A stretch of 52,128 nucleotides of DNA from an uncultured Eubacteriales bacterium. GTDB taxonomy: Bacteria > Bacillota > Clostridia > Oscillospirales > CAG-272. The stretch lies in NCBI GenBank assembly GCA_949299535.1, contig CASGAQ010000008.1:1-52128 (forward strand). The letters are read 5' to 3'. Position 1 is the first letter of the stretch. The number at the start of each line of letters is the position of its first letter. The notes under the pieces are model-generated. The model saw only the letters and a list, made by a program, of their open reading frames with translations, was not told the origin of the DNA and searched no databases. Positions 1 to 9,862 of this stretch are shown in pieces. The translations under genes and the position numbers were made by a program.

Positions 1-55
1 GTTTTGAGGTTTTTTTCTTTCTCTGCTTCCTTTTGGCTCAAATCATACAGAAAGA

Positions 56-104
56 GCTGCCTCAAATGCTCTAAAATTTGCATTTGAGACAGCCCCTTTT
101 TTTG
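56..104 (+). terminator. Rho-independent terminator of a gene upstream of the window
   Basis: GCTG-c-CTCAAATGC pairs with GCATTTGAG-a-CAGC around a 10-nt loop and is followed by CCCTTTTTTT. It closes a plus-strand transcript that starts outside the window. A second, A/T-rich dyad (AAAAAACTT against AAGTTTTTT, about 112-155) follows, so the glucan synthase gene starts a new unit. Confidence 0.75.
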
Positions 105-205
105 ACGAAAAAAACTTTATTTTTTCCTATGAGAAAAAGTTTTTTGTATATTTTCGTTTTGGCTGTCAAAGAATTAGGATAAAAATTGTTCGGAAGTACG
201 GTACC

Positions 206-3200
206 ATGAAAGAAGAAATTATGACGGTAAAAACAGATAATATCAAACGAAAAATTTTTGCGGACATAAAAAAGTTTCGTCTTGCGGCCGCAAAATTTTC
301 ACAGAGAGAGGGGGCGCTTTATTACGCCGCAACGCTTGAAAGAAATCTTTGTGCCCGCGCGAAAAATGCTGCCAAAAATATATCTGCATATCCGAAAATA
401 ACTGCCGATAATCAGGGCAGTATATCGGAACGTCTTGCCGCTTCTTTTATAGACAAGACTGATGAAATGACGGAGCAAAAGCTTTGCGCTTTTTTGACTT
501 CTACGGGAGAAAAATATGACAGCATAACGCTTGCTGTCTTTCCTGACATACTTTTTGCGGTCATTTTCGAAAGAGTGACATCGCTTCTTTGCCAAGGAGA
601 AGAGAAAAATCTTTCATTTCTTCTGAGAAGTGCCGAAAGAATAAGGTATATTGATTTTTCACGTATATTTATCGCTTTTTCTGCGACAGATGAAATCTTT
701 TCACGTGAAAAAAACGGTGTTTATACGCAATGTGATGTTAAAACAAAATTCAAGTATATTTCAGAACTTCTTTATATATGCCGTAAAGAAGGCGTGAGCG
801 AGAGAGAAAAAGCAGAAAGTATCTTAGAGCAGGCAAACGAAAAAAACGTTCACATAGGAACGCTGATCTTCACAAAAAATATTATGACTGCTCGAATTTA
901 CTCTCTATGTCTGATTTTGATGACGCTTCTTATTTCTTTTATATATCTGTTCTTATGTGAACTTGATATACGCGCATTTGTGATATTTCCGGCGGTTGCC
1001 GTGGGAGTATACGGAACGGTGAAACAGATACTTTCTCTCTGTTTCAAAAATGCGGGAAATGACGGACTTCCACGCATTTGCGGAGAAAAGGTCAAAGATG
1101 AAAAAGCCGTTGTTGCGATAATGAGCATTCTTTGCGGTCCGGAAAAAGACGACGAACTGTTTGAAAGGCTGGAGAATTTTTATCTTTCTGATGAGAATCC
1201 CAACAGATTTTATGCGATAGTATGCAATCTTCCGGATTCGGCAAAGCGCCGCGACAGACTTGACGAGAAGACCGTGTCTTTTGCAAAAGCGCGTATTTCC
1301 TCATTGAATGCAAAATACGGAATGCATTTTGGTATCTTTATCCGTGAGAGAAGATATTCACGTTCTGAGCGGAAATATATCGGTTGGGAGCGCAAGCGCG
1401 GAGCAGTTCTTGAACTATGCAGGTTTATGCGCGGCGAAAAGACGAGCATATCTCAGTACATCGCAGATAAGGATTTTCTTTATAAAACGAAATATCTTAT
1501 AACACTTGATTCCGACACAAATCTATACGCGGGAGCGGCGGATGAACTTATAGGTACTATGCTCCATTCTATGAATACGCCCGTGATAAGAGACGGCAGA
1601 GTCGTTTCAGGTCATGCAGTAGTTCAGCCGCATATAGGGGCTGAACTTGAGAGCGCAGCCGGAACTGAATTTGCTTCAATCACCGCCGGGAACGGCGGTA
1701 TAGATTCTTATGCTTCCGCCTCGTTTGACATATACGAAAATGTTTTCGGAAACGGCTCATTTTGTGGAAAAGGAATATTGGACATAGATGTGTTTTTACA
1801 GCTTTGCGACGGATTTTTCCCAAATGAGCGGATCCTGAGCCATGACCTTCTCGAAGGCAATCTGCTTGGTTCTGCCATTGCAAGCGACATTACTCTTACG
1901 GATTCGTCTCCGCAGACCGCTCTTTCTTACTATACACGCCAGCATAGATGGATAAGGGGAGATCTGCAGACTTTCCCGTATATTTTGGGAAAAGTAAAAA
2001 ATGCTTTCGGAAACATCATAAAAAATCCCATGGATACTCTCGGAAAATACAAGATATTCGATAACATCATAAATGCGATATCTCCGTTTACCTCTTTGTT
2101 TGCTTTGCTCTTTATCGGATTTACGGTTTCGAAGTATACGTTTATTTCATTTTTATTTTTGTTTTCATATATACTGTTCCCGATAGTTTATTCGTTTATC
2201 TCATCTATTTTGCTCGGCAATATAAAAATCGCGGCAAGAAGGTTCCGCTCTCGAGTTATGCCGCACCTTATCGGTACATTTGCATATTCGTTTTACAGGA
2301 TATGCGCCATCGCTCACGAAGCATGGATATTTGCAGATGCTTTTGTTCGTACTGTTTATAGGTTTGCCGTCATCAAGCGCAATTTTCTAAATTGGAAAAC
2401 CGCTGCTGCCGCAGACAGAGATAAAAATGATCTGCGCTCCTATCTTTTTAATATGTGGTTTTCCGTTTTATGCGGAGCGGCGGCGATAGCTTCACCGTCT
2501 TTGCTGCTCAAGATTCTCGGTATTTTGTGGCTGGTCTTTCCTTTTTTATCTCATTCGATTTCGCAAAAAAATACCGATGTCAAAGATATATCAACGAAAC
2601 AGCGAGATGAGATATGCGAATACGCCGTAAAAATGTGGAATTTTTTCCGAGATTTTGTAAATGAGAGCACCAATTTCCTTCCGCCTGATAATTATGAGAT
2701 ATCACCGGCCGATAGAGTGGCGTATAGAACGTCTCCCACAAATATAGGTCTTTATTTATCTTCGCTTCTCGGCGCGAGGGATCTTTGCCTGATAACGAGT
2801 GCAGAACTTGAGCGATGTGCTGCAAAGACAGGTGAAACTCTTGAAAAGATGCTTACTTGGAGAGGACATTTCTATAACTGGTATGATTTAAAAACTCTTG
2901 AGATTTTGGGAGAGCCGTTTATATCTACGGTGGATTCAGGAAACTTTGTTTGTGCCGTGACTGCTTTTTGTCAGGGCATTAAGGAATATGCTTTTGAATG
3001 TCCGAAATTGCTTGATGTTCTGAGAGTCTATGAGAATATTTTGAAAAGAGTTGATTTTTCGGCTCTTTATGACGAGGGATCGCGCCTTTTTTATATAGGC
3101 TACGATGTCAGAAAAGAAAGATACAGCGAATCATATTACGACACTTTTATGAGCGAAGCGCGCATGACGAGTTTTTATGCAGCAGCGACGGGACAGGTAC

Positions 3201-6200
3201 CGCGAGAACATTTCTTTGCTGCTGCGCGGCCTATCGTAACATCGGGTTGGTATAGCGGAGTCGCTTCCTGGAGCGGAACAGCTTTTGAGTATTTTATGCC
3301 GGCGCTTTTTATGCCGGTCGTACCCAATTCTCTTTCTGACGAAGCTTTGCAGTTCGCATTCAGAACGGAGAAAAAATGCTCTTTGAAGAGAATTTTCGGC
3401 GGAGTACGCCGTTCCGTTTTTGGTGTTTCTGAGAGCGGATATTGGCATTTCGACTCTGAGATGAATTATCAGTACAAAGCGTTTGGACTTTCGTGTCTTT
3501 CGCTTGACCCGCAAGGAAGAAATGCGCCTGTTATATCTGCTTATTCGACTTTTCTCATGTTGAGATACGGTGTTTCTGAATGTCTTGACAATCTTCGTAC
3601 ACTGAAAAAGCTCGGAGCATATGGAGAATATGGATTTTACGAAGCAGTGGATTTTGAAAAAAGCCGTGTTGGAAACGGATACGGTGTTGTAAAAAGCTTT
3701 ATGTCGCACCATGTGGGGATGAGTTTTATTGCGGCAGTAAATATTTTAAAGAATGATATATTCGTAAAAAGATTCATGAGTATGCCTAAACTGCGTGCTT
3801 CTCGGGAACTTTTGTGCGAAAAGATTGCCGTTAATATGCCTGCGATACCTCCAAAGGCAAAAGACAAAAGAAACGAGAAGCCGGTATCGGTTTATCGAAT
3901 CAAAAAGGAAAAAACAACAACAAGTGAACGAGCCGAATACAGTTTGCTCTCGCCTGATGTTGCAATGCTTTCAAACAATAAGATGAGAGTCATTGCTTCT
4001 TCTTCGGGACATATTGCCGTTTATAACGGAGATGATGTGCTGTTTCTATCTGATTTTGACCGATATTCCTTAAAAGAAGGACTACATGTATATGCGGTTG
4101 TCGACGGCACGGTATTGCCTTTGGTCCCTCTTGCACAAAGACAGAAAAATGTACACTCCGAATTTGATTTTTATTATGATGATTGCGAAATAGTTTATTT
4201 CTCACGCCATTACGGAAAAGACGGGATAACGGAAATAAGACTCAAGATAAAAGTTTTTGCCGACAGGGAAATATTCTCCCTTAGTTGCAGTGTGTCCGGA
4301 TCATTTAGATCGGCGTATGCGTTTGTTTACGGGGAACCTATAATTGAGAGCGAGAAAGCTTTTCTCTCTCACAAAAGTTTTGCCAACCTGTTTCTGCAGA
4401 GCAAGTATGAACATGACGAAGAAACGCTTATTTTTTCAAGACGTTCAAAAAATGCGGCTCAGGCACAAAGTTTTCTCGGTGTAAGAGCATATCCTGATAT
4501 TTGCGGCGGCGCTTATGACACTAAAAGAGATATTATTTTGCCTCTTTTGTACGGAGAGAGTGAGATTTCTTTTATAGGTAAAAAGACATTTTCCAAAACT
4601 TCGGGCGCAATGATTATCCCTGCTCTTGCTATGAGAACGGCAAGAGCGGACAAAAAAGGCTTATGCGGTTTTATCTTTGCCGCCGCTTCAAGCGAGGATG
4701 ACGTAAGGTATATGCTTGCTGAACGCGAAATAAGACATTCTTCCGTTAAAATTTCCGATATCGTTGCTTTGCAGTATGGAGCTTCCGGAATTTCCAAAGA
4801 AACCGCAAAAGTCGAAAACTATATACTGCGTTCGTTTTTCTTTAGCAGAGGCGCGAAAAATCATGTTTACACAAAAGCCTCTAAGGATATATTCTGGAAG
4901 CGGGGAATATCAGGAGAAAACAGAATGCTTTTGGCCGTTATGAAACGCGCTGAAAAAAATGAGTTCCGAAATCTTTCGTTGCTTATAGGCGTATTCAAGT
5001 ATATGTGCATACGCGGCTCGCGCTTTGATATGATAGTGATATACCCGGAAAAAGATCTGTATAATATGACGAATAAGCGCAGAATAGAAAATTGTGTCAA
5101 TAAATCGGGCTGCCGAAATTTTCTTTTCAGAGAAAACGGTATTTTTCCGATTTGCGAAAATGAGTTTTCGCAGGATGAACTTACTTTATTTCATAAAATA
5201 TGCGATGCAGAGGCGGACCTAAGCATACCGCTTTCAAGTATCTGTCTTAAAAATTCAAATTGTGTGCCTATTTCTGAGAATGCCGAAAAATATATTTTGA
5301 AAAATACTGTCCGCAGGATAGGTGCGATAGATTTTGTACCGCCATCTGATTTAGTTGCAGAAAACAAAAACGGATATTTTACAAAAAGCGGTTTTACAGT
5401 AAGAAAGCCTCACGGCAATATTCCTTTTTCTTATGTCTTGGCAGAGAAGGAATTCGGTACCGTAATTACCGAAAACTCTCTTGGTTTTACCTATTTTGAA
5501 AATTCTGCCCTCGGTAAAATTACTTCGCATACAGCGGACAATATGCTGGAAGATGACGGCGAAAAAATCTTGCTGCGAATCTATAATGACTTTGACAAAA
5601 AAGACTTCGAAGATTTTGATCTTGCGGCTTGCGCCGAAGAAGCGGTGTTTGAAGACGGCCGTGCTGAATACAGAGGAAATACGGGCGGTGTAAAATATGT
5701 TTTGAGAGTGGGGATTTCAGAAAAATACCCGATAAAGCACATTTCCGTTTCCATAACGGAGAACAAAGGCAAAAATAACGCTGAGTTGCTTTTTGCGGTC
5801 AAACCGTGTCTTGGCGAAAGAATCGAGAGAGGCGGGCGTTATATTTTTGAGATGCGCGACAATTTTGTTTTTGCTTCCTCTGTTTTTGAAAACGCTTTGT
5901 CTTGTGCTATCGGAGTTTGCGCCAAAAAGAGTACCGTTTATTTTGACACAGCCGCAATGCTGTCAGGCGGAATGGTATTTTCGGGAAATGAAGATATTGC
6001 ATGTATCTGTGTCAAGCCACGTGAATCTGAATCTGATATAACTTTCTTGCTCGGAGCAGTTACAACAGACTTTTCAAGGGAAGATTTTATGAGAGAATGT
6101 AATATCGGTTTTGAAAAACGCAAACTTTATCCACTGTTTGATAAAGTCACGATAAAAACGAACGACAGTCTTTTTGATCTTTCAGTAAATTATCTTTTTC

Positions 6201-7660
6201 CTTACCAAACATTGTATTCTCGTTTTTATGCGCGTTCCGGATTTTATCAGGTGGGCGGTGCATACGGATTCCGCGACCAGCTTCAAGATTCGCTTTCTTT
6301 TATTGAGGTTGCTCCGACACTTTGCAGAGATCAGATATTGAGGTGTGCGGCACATCAATATATTGAGGGCGATGTAACTCATTGGTGGCACGAGTATGCC
6401 GGCAGGCAGAGCGGACTTCGCTCGCGCTATTCCGATGACCTTTTATGGCTTCCTTATGCTGTTGCCGAATATGTAGAAAAGACGGGAGAGTTCGATATCC
6501 TTTATGAAAAGGCGCCTTATCTTTCTTCGACGGTATTGGATTCACGGGAAAAAGAGCGTTATGAGGAACTTTGTTTTTCGGGTGAGGGAACCGTTTACGA
6601 ACACGCTTTGAAAGCGGCTAAACTTGCTCTTGAGCGTGGTTTCGGCGATCATTCACTTTTGAAATTCGGCGGAGGCGACTGGAATGACGGAATGAACGCT
6701 GTCGGAAAATACGGCAAAGGTGAGAGCGTATGGCTCACGGAGTTTTGCGCTGTCATCTATGTTGAGTTTTCACGCATTTGTCATAAAATCAACGATTCCG
6801 AAAATGAAAAATTCTTTGCCGAAAACGCAAAAAAACTGTATAATAGCGCCAAATCTGCTTTTTTCGACGGCTGGTATCTGAGAGGATATTATGATAACGG
6901 AGAAGCGCTTGGCAAGCGCGGAAATGAGGAATGTCAGATAGATTCTCTATCTCAAAGTTTTGCGGTATTTATGGATAATGCTTTTGGAAAAGATGCAGGC
7001 GAAAACGAAAAAAACGCTTTACAGACGGTATTTGACAAGCTGTATGATAAAAAGTACGGCTTTTTTAAGCTTCTTTCTCCGCCGTTTGACGAAGGGCGGG
7101 AAAAACCGGGTTATATCAAAGGATACTTGCCGGGAATAAGAGAAAACGGCGGACAATATACTCATGCGGCGGTATGGGCGTGCATGGCGCTTTTACTGTG
7201 CGGAAAAACAAAAGAGGGCATACAGGCGCTCAAGAGTATAAATCCTGCCGTTATGAGCCGTGATTCTTTTTATTCCGACAGATATATGATAGAGCCGTAT
7301 GCGTTGGCAGGAGATGTATATTCTCATCATGAATGTTCAGGCAGAGGGGGCTGGAGTTTCTATACCGGTGCTGCTGCATGGTATCGAAAAGCAGTTATAG
7401 AGTATGTCTTCGGCTATGTTCAGCGTTCGGACGGATTTTATATAAGACCGCACATGACGGAAGAATTTGACGGTTCCGAGCTTAAAATAGAGCTTAATGA
7501 TACACATTATATCATCAGATTTGCATTTTCGGAAAGAGCAGGCATAGTTCTCGACGGCAAGATATTTGAAACAGAGGAAGAAAAAATGCAAAACTTTTTC
7601 TTTGTTTTCGATAAAGGAACCCACATTGTTGATTATTGCATGAAAAAAAGGGAAGAATAA
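206..7660 (+). CDS. cyclic beta-1,2-glucan synthase-like protein (GT84 + cyclisation domain + GH94)
   Basis: A 2484-residue membrane protein with the architecture of NdvB/Cgs, which polymerises UDP-glucose into beta-1,2-glucan, cyclises it and trims it by phosphorolysis. Seen: hydrophobic helices near residues 230-275, 625-690 and 740-800; a GT-A core with LDSDT (about 434), SHDLLEG (about 545) and RQHRWIRGD (about 578); a glycoamylase-like domain, the cyclisation domain now called GH189, about 900-1200 (VDSGNF, GYGVVKSF, SHHVGMSF); then beta-rich regions and a C-terminal GH94 domain with GFRDQLQD (about 2021) and the catalytic-Asp motif GGGDWNDGM (about 2154). Proteobacterial members run near 2800 residues, so this is somewhat short. 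An alternative start is ATG 221; 206 has a GGAAG 10 nt upstream. That the product is cyclic in this host is inference. Confidence 0.88.
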   Translation: MKEEIMTVKTDNIKRKIFADIKKFRLAAAKFSQREGALYYAATLERNLCARAKNAAKNISAYPKITADNQGSISERLAASFIDKTDEMTEQKLCAFLTSTGEKYDSITLAVFPDILFAVIFERVTSLLCQGEEKNLSFLLRSAERIRYIDFSRIFIAFSATDEIFSREKNGVYTQCDVKTKFKYISELLYICRKEGVSEREKAESILEQANEKNVHIGTLIFTKNIMTARIYSLCLILMTLLISFIYLFLCELDIRAFVIFPAVAVGVYGTVKQILSLCFKNAGNDGLPRICGEKVKDEKAVVAIMSILCGPEKDDELFERLENFYLSDENPNRFYAIVCNLPDSAKRRDRLDEKTVSFAKARISSLNAKYGMHFGIFIRERRYSRSERKYIGWERKRGAVLELCRFMRGEKTSISQYIADKDFLYKTKYLITLDSDTNLYAGAADELIGTMLHSMNTPVIRDGRVVSGHAVVQPHIGAELESAAGTEFASITAGNGGIDSYASASFDIYENVFGNGSFCGKGILDIDVFLQLCDGFFPNERILSHDLLEGNLLGSAIASDITLTDSSPQTALSYYTRQHRWIRGDLQTFPYILGKVKNAFGNIIKNPMDTLGKYKIFDNIINAISPFTSLFALLFIGFTVSKYTFISFLFLFSYILFPIVYSFISSILLGNIKIAARRFRSRVMPHLIGTFAYSFYRICAIAHEAWIFADAFVRTVYRFAVIKRNFLNWKTAAAADRDKNDLRSYLFNMWFSVLCGAAAIASPSLLLKILGILWLVFPFLSHSISQKNTDVKDISTKQRDEICEYAVKMWNFFRDFVNESTNFLPPDNYEISPADRVAYRTSPTNIGLYLSSLLGARDLCLITSAELERCAAKTGETLEKMLTWRGHFYNWYDLKTLEILGEPFISTVDSGNFVCAVTAFCQGIKEYAFECPKLLDVLRVYENILKRVDFSALYDEGSRLFYIGYDVRKERYSESYYDTFMSEARMTSFYAAATGQVPREHFFAAARPIVTSGWYSGVASWSGTAFEYFMPALFMPVVPNSLSDEALQFAFRTEKKCSLKRIFGGVRRSVFGVSESGYWHFDSEMNYQYKAFGLSCLSLDPQGRNAPVISAYSTFLMLRYGVSECLDNLRTLKKLGAYGEYGFYEAVDFEKSRVGNGYGVVKSFMSHHVGMSFIAAVNILKNDIFVKRFMSMPKLRASRELLCEKIAVNMPAIPPKAKDKRNEKPVSVYRIKKEKTTTSERAEYSLLSPDVAMLSNNKMRVIASSSGHIAVYNGDDVLFLSDFDRYSLKEGLHVYAVVDGTVLPLVPLAQRQKNVHSEFDFYYDDCEIVYFSRHYGKDGITEIRLKIKVFADREIFSLSCSVSGSFRSAYAFVYGEPIIESEKAFLSHKSFANLFLQSKYEHDEETLIFSRRSKNAAQAQSFLGVRAYPDICGGAYDTKRDIILPLLYGESEISFIGKKTFSKTSGAMIIPALAMRTARADKKGLCGFIFAAASSEDDVRYMLAEREIRHSSVKISDIVALQYGASGISKETAKVENYILRSFFFSRGAKNHVYTKASKDIFWKRGISGENRMLLAVMKRAEKNEFRNLSLLIGVFKYMCIRGSRFDMIVIYPEKDLYNMTNKRRIENCVNKSGCRNFLFRENGIFPICENEFSQDELTLFHKICDAEADLSIPLSSICLKNSNCVPISENAEKYILKNTVRRIGAIDFVPPSDLVAENKNGYFTKSGFTVRKPHGNIPFSYVLAEKEFGTVITENSLGFTYFENSALGKITSHTADNMLEDDGEKILLRIYNDFDKKDFEDFDLAACAEEAVFEDGRAEYRGNTGGVKYVLRVGISEKYPIKHISVSITENKGKNNAELLFAVKPCLGERIERGGRYIFEMRDNFVFASSVFENALSCAIGVCAKKSTVYFDTAAMLSGGMVFSGNEDIACICVKPRESESDITFLLGAVTTDFSREDFMRECNIGFEKRKLYPLFDKVTIKTNDSLFDLSVNYLFPYQTLYSRFYARSGFYQVGGAYGFRDQLQDSLSFIEVAPTLCRDQILRCAAHQYIEGDVTHWWHEYAGRQSGLRSRYSDDLLWLPYAVAEYVEKTGEFDILYEKAPYLSSTVLDSREKERYEELCFSGEGTVYEHALKAAKLALERGFGDHSLLKFGGGDWNDGMNAVGKYGKGESVWLTEFCAVIYVEFSRICHKINDSENEKFFAENAKKLYNSAKSAFFDGWYLRGYYDNGEALGKRGNEECQIDSLSQSFAVFMDNAFGKDAGENEKNALQTVFDKLYDKKYGFFKLLSPPFDEGREKPGYIKGYLPGIRENGGQYTHAAVWACMALLLCGKTKEGIQALKSINPAVMSRDSFYSDRYMIEPYALAGDVYSHHECSGRGGWSFYTGAAAWYRKAVIEYVFGYVQRSDGFYIRPHMTEEFDGSELKIELNDTHYIIRFAFSERAGIVLDGKIFETEEEKMQNFFFVFDKGTHIVDYCMKKREE

Positions 7661-7682
7661 AATAAAAATCAACGGAGGATAT

Positions 7683-8054
7683 ATGGATATTCAGGCAATA
7701 ATTTTCAGCGGAGGAGCTGTTATTAACGGAGCAAAGATGAGAGATTTTTACTCTGCCGATGAAAATGTCAAAAGAACACTGTGGGGACTTCAACAGCGCG
7801 GATATAAACTGGCGGCGATAGAAGAGAGTGAGTTTGACAAAGATATTGGCAGTACGGCGGATATTTTGCTCAGCACGGCCAAAACGCTCGGTGTGCCGCC
7901 GTATGAATGCGCGGTCGTTGAAGATGCGGAATCCGGCATAGACGCGGCAAAAAGTACGGGAATGACGACGATAGGTATTGGAAAAGCACAAAATTACATT
8001 TTGGCTGATATGTGTATAAGAGATATATCGGAGCTTCTCGATATTTTTGCGTGA
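7683..8054 (+). CDS. truncated HAD / beta-phosphoglucomutase-like protein without catalytic Asp (pseudoenzyme or remnant)
   Basis: 123 residues behind a strong GGAGG (7674-7678), 22 nt after the glucan synthase. The second half matches the C-terminal Rossmann part of beta-phosphoglucomutases: KTLGVPPYECAVVEDAESGI, then a GIG turn. The N-terminus should carry the DxDG nucleophile motif (FDLDGV-like) but reads IIFSGGAVING, so nucleophile and acid/base Asp are gone. The cap domain is absent, and the Lys-Pro motif before the last helix has become a DIGSTADIL segment. The usual length is about 215. The frame is open with no frameshift, so it may be kept for a non-catalytic role, or it may be an in-frame deletion remnant. 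Its place between a GH94-containing synthase and malQ fits glucose-1-phosphate metabolism. Confidence 0.7.
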   Translation: MDIQAIIFSGGAVINGAKMRDFYSADENVKRTLWGLQQRGYKLAAIEESEFDKDIGSTADILLSTAKTLGVPPYECAVVEDAESGIDAAKSTGMTTIGIGKAQNYILADMCIRDISELLDIFA

Positions 8055-8081
8055 AAGGCGCGAGTTCGTTGTCATTGAATT

Positions 8082-8143
8082 GAAAATGACTGCTTTACAT
8101 GACAGAACTTTATATAAGTTCATATCAAACGGCAGTCATTTTC
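8082..8143 (+). other. nested inverted repeat between HAD remnant and malQ
   Basis: GAAAATGACTGC (8082-8093) pairs perfectly with GCAGTCATTTTC (8132-8143), and the loop holds a second hairpin, GAACTT/AAGTTC (8105-8110, 8116-8121). No T-run follows, so it is not a classical terminator. It could stabilise or end the upstream transcript, or be a small structured RNA. Confidence 0.5.
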
Positions 8144-8173
8144 TCATTTCCGAATAAAAAACGTCATAACAAA

Positions 8174-8202
8174 TTGACACTTTGTCGTGTTTGTGATAAA
8201 CT
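8174..8202 (+). promoter_or_regulatory. housekeeping promoter for malQ
   Basis: TTGACA (8174-8179), 17-nt spacer, TAAACT (8197-8202). This gives a leader of about 48 nt to the malQ start at 8257. A second match, TTGACT-17-TATGAT (8211-8239), lies too close to the ribosome site to be the main promoter. Confidence 0.6.
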
Positions 8203-8256
8203 GTTTATGCTTGACTTTTTTGTTCGGCAAGTATATGATTTCGGAGAATGTTTTTT

Positions 8257-9753
8257 ATGAGAACAAGCGGGATACTGTTGCACATTTCCTCTCTGCCTTC
8301 CGAATACGGTATCGGAACGTTCGGAAAGGAAGCATATAGATTTGTTGATTTTTTGAAAAAATCAGGACAGACATACTGGCAGATATTGCCTATAGGGATA
8401 ACCGGATACGGAGATTCTCCATACCAATCTTTTTCATCGTTTGCGGGAAATCCTTATTTTATCGATCCGGATATTCTTTGTGATGAGGGGTTATTGAAAA
8501 AGGCTGATTATGCGGAGCTTGATTTTGGGGATTCTCCGGATAAAGTAGATTTCGGAAAGCTCTATCAAAACAGATATAAAATGCTTCGAAAAGTTTACGA
8601 TAATTTTTCACAAAAAAATTTTCCTGAGTTTGAAACTTTTTGCCGTGAAAATGAAACATGGCTTGATGATTTTTCTCTGTTCATGTCGCTTAAAGAGGAA
8701 AATGGCGGCAGACCTTGGCTTTCTTGGGAAAAATCGCTTAAAATGAGAGAAGCTTCTGCTATTGAAACGGCTAAGAAACGCCTTGCAAAAGAGATGGATT
8801 TTTACCGTATGACAGAGTTTCTTTTTTTCAAGCAATGGTTTAAGCTTAAAGAATACGCCAATAAAAAAGGAATCAAGATCATCGGAGATTTGCCTATATA
8901 TGTTTCTATGGACAGTGCCGATGTCTGGTCAAATCCCGATGACTTTGAGCTTGACGCTTCTCTTGCCCCTATAAATGTTGCAGGTTGCCCGCCGGATGCA
9001 TTTTCAGAGGACGGACAGAGATGGGGAAATCCTCTTTACAACTGGACGAAAATGAAGCATGACGGATTTGCGTGGTGGCGACGCAGAGTCGCTTTTTCTG
9101 CAAAGATATTTGATATTGTAAGAATAGATCATTTCCGAGGATTTGAAGCGTACTGGTCTATTCCTGCTGCCGAAAAGACGGCTAGGGGAGGCAAGTGGGT
9201 GAAAGGTCCCGGAAACGCATTGTTTGCCGCGTTGAAAAAAGAAATGGAAAATTTGCCTATAATAGCAGAAGATCTGGGATTTATGACGGACGGAGTAAAA
9301 AAACTTTTGAAAAAAACCGGTTTTCCCGGCATGAAGGTTTTGGAATTTGCTTTTGACCCGAACGGCAACAGCGAATACCTTCCGCATAATATCGATGTTA
9401 ATTCGGTTGCTTATATAGGTACACATGACAACGAACCGATAGTTTCATGGCTTGATAACGTTTCGGAAGACACTAGGACGTTTGCTGAAGAATATATGAA
9501 TTTGTCATCTGATGAAGGCTGTAACTGGGGAGTTATAAGAACGCTTCTTTCTTGTCGTGCTGATACTGTCATAATGCAAATGCAGGATATTTTGGGACTG
9601 TCAGGCGCCTCGAGAATGAACACACCTTCCGTGGTCAGCGGAAATTGGACGTGGCGAGTACGCGGAGATTGCATCAACGATTGGCTTGCCGATATACTTT
9701 ACAAAAAAACTTCGCTTTATCGTCGTATACCGAATGAAAACGGTAACTTTTGA
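8257..9753 (+). CDS. malQ: 4-alpha-glucanotransferase (GH77, amylomaltase)
   Basis: A cytoplasmic disproportionating enzyme that moves alpha-1,4-glucan segments between maltodextrins; 498 residues, full family length. The N-terminus RTSGILLHISSLPS is the family signature. The nucleophile Asp lies in VRIDHFRGF (about residue 290), the acid/base Glu in IIAEDLGF (about 336) and the transition-state Asp in IGTHDNEP (about 388). I chose ATG 8257 over the in-frame ATG 8248 because the ribosome site TCGGAG ends at 8246, which leaves normal spacing only for 8257. It stands alone behind its own promoter. Together with the upstream glucan genes it suggests local clustering of glucan metabolism, although the two glucans differ in linkage. 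Confidence 0.93.
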   Translation: MRTSGILLHISSLPSEYGIGTFGKEAYRFVDFLKKSGQTYWQILPIGITGYGDSPYQSFSSFAGNPYFIDPDILCDEGLLKKADYAELDFGDSPDKVDFGKLYQNRYKMLRKVYDNFSQKNFPEFETFCRENETWLDDFSLFMSLKEENGGRPWLSWEKSLKMREASAIETAKKRLAKEMDFYRMTEFLFFKQWFKLKEYANKKGIKIIGDLPIYVSMDSADVWSNPDDFELDASLAPINVAGCPPDAFSEDGQRWGNPLYNWTKMKHDGFAWWRRRVAFSAKIFDIVRIDHFRGFEAYWSIPAAEKTARGGKWVKGPGNALFAALKKEMENLPIIAEDLGFMTDGVKKLLKKTGFPGMKVLEFAFDPNGNSEYLPHNIDVNSVAYIGTHDNEPIVSWLDNVSEDTRTFAEEYMNLSSDEGCNWGVIRTLLSCRADTVIMQMQDILGLSGASRMNTPSVVSGNWTWRVRGDCINDWLADILYKKTSLYRRIPNENGNF

Positions 9754-9862
9754 TATGAACCGTTGATTTTTTTGTTAATAATTTGTTTATACTGCGTTTT
9801 ATCATCAGCTATAAATTTGTCGTAAAATAAATATTGCAATAGTTTTTTGAAAGGAAATACTT

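Noticed and set aside
8211..8239. Second promoter match before malQ
   Set aside because: TTGACT-17-TATGAT would start transcription inside the ribosome site; the promoter at 8174-8202 fits better.
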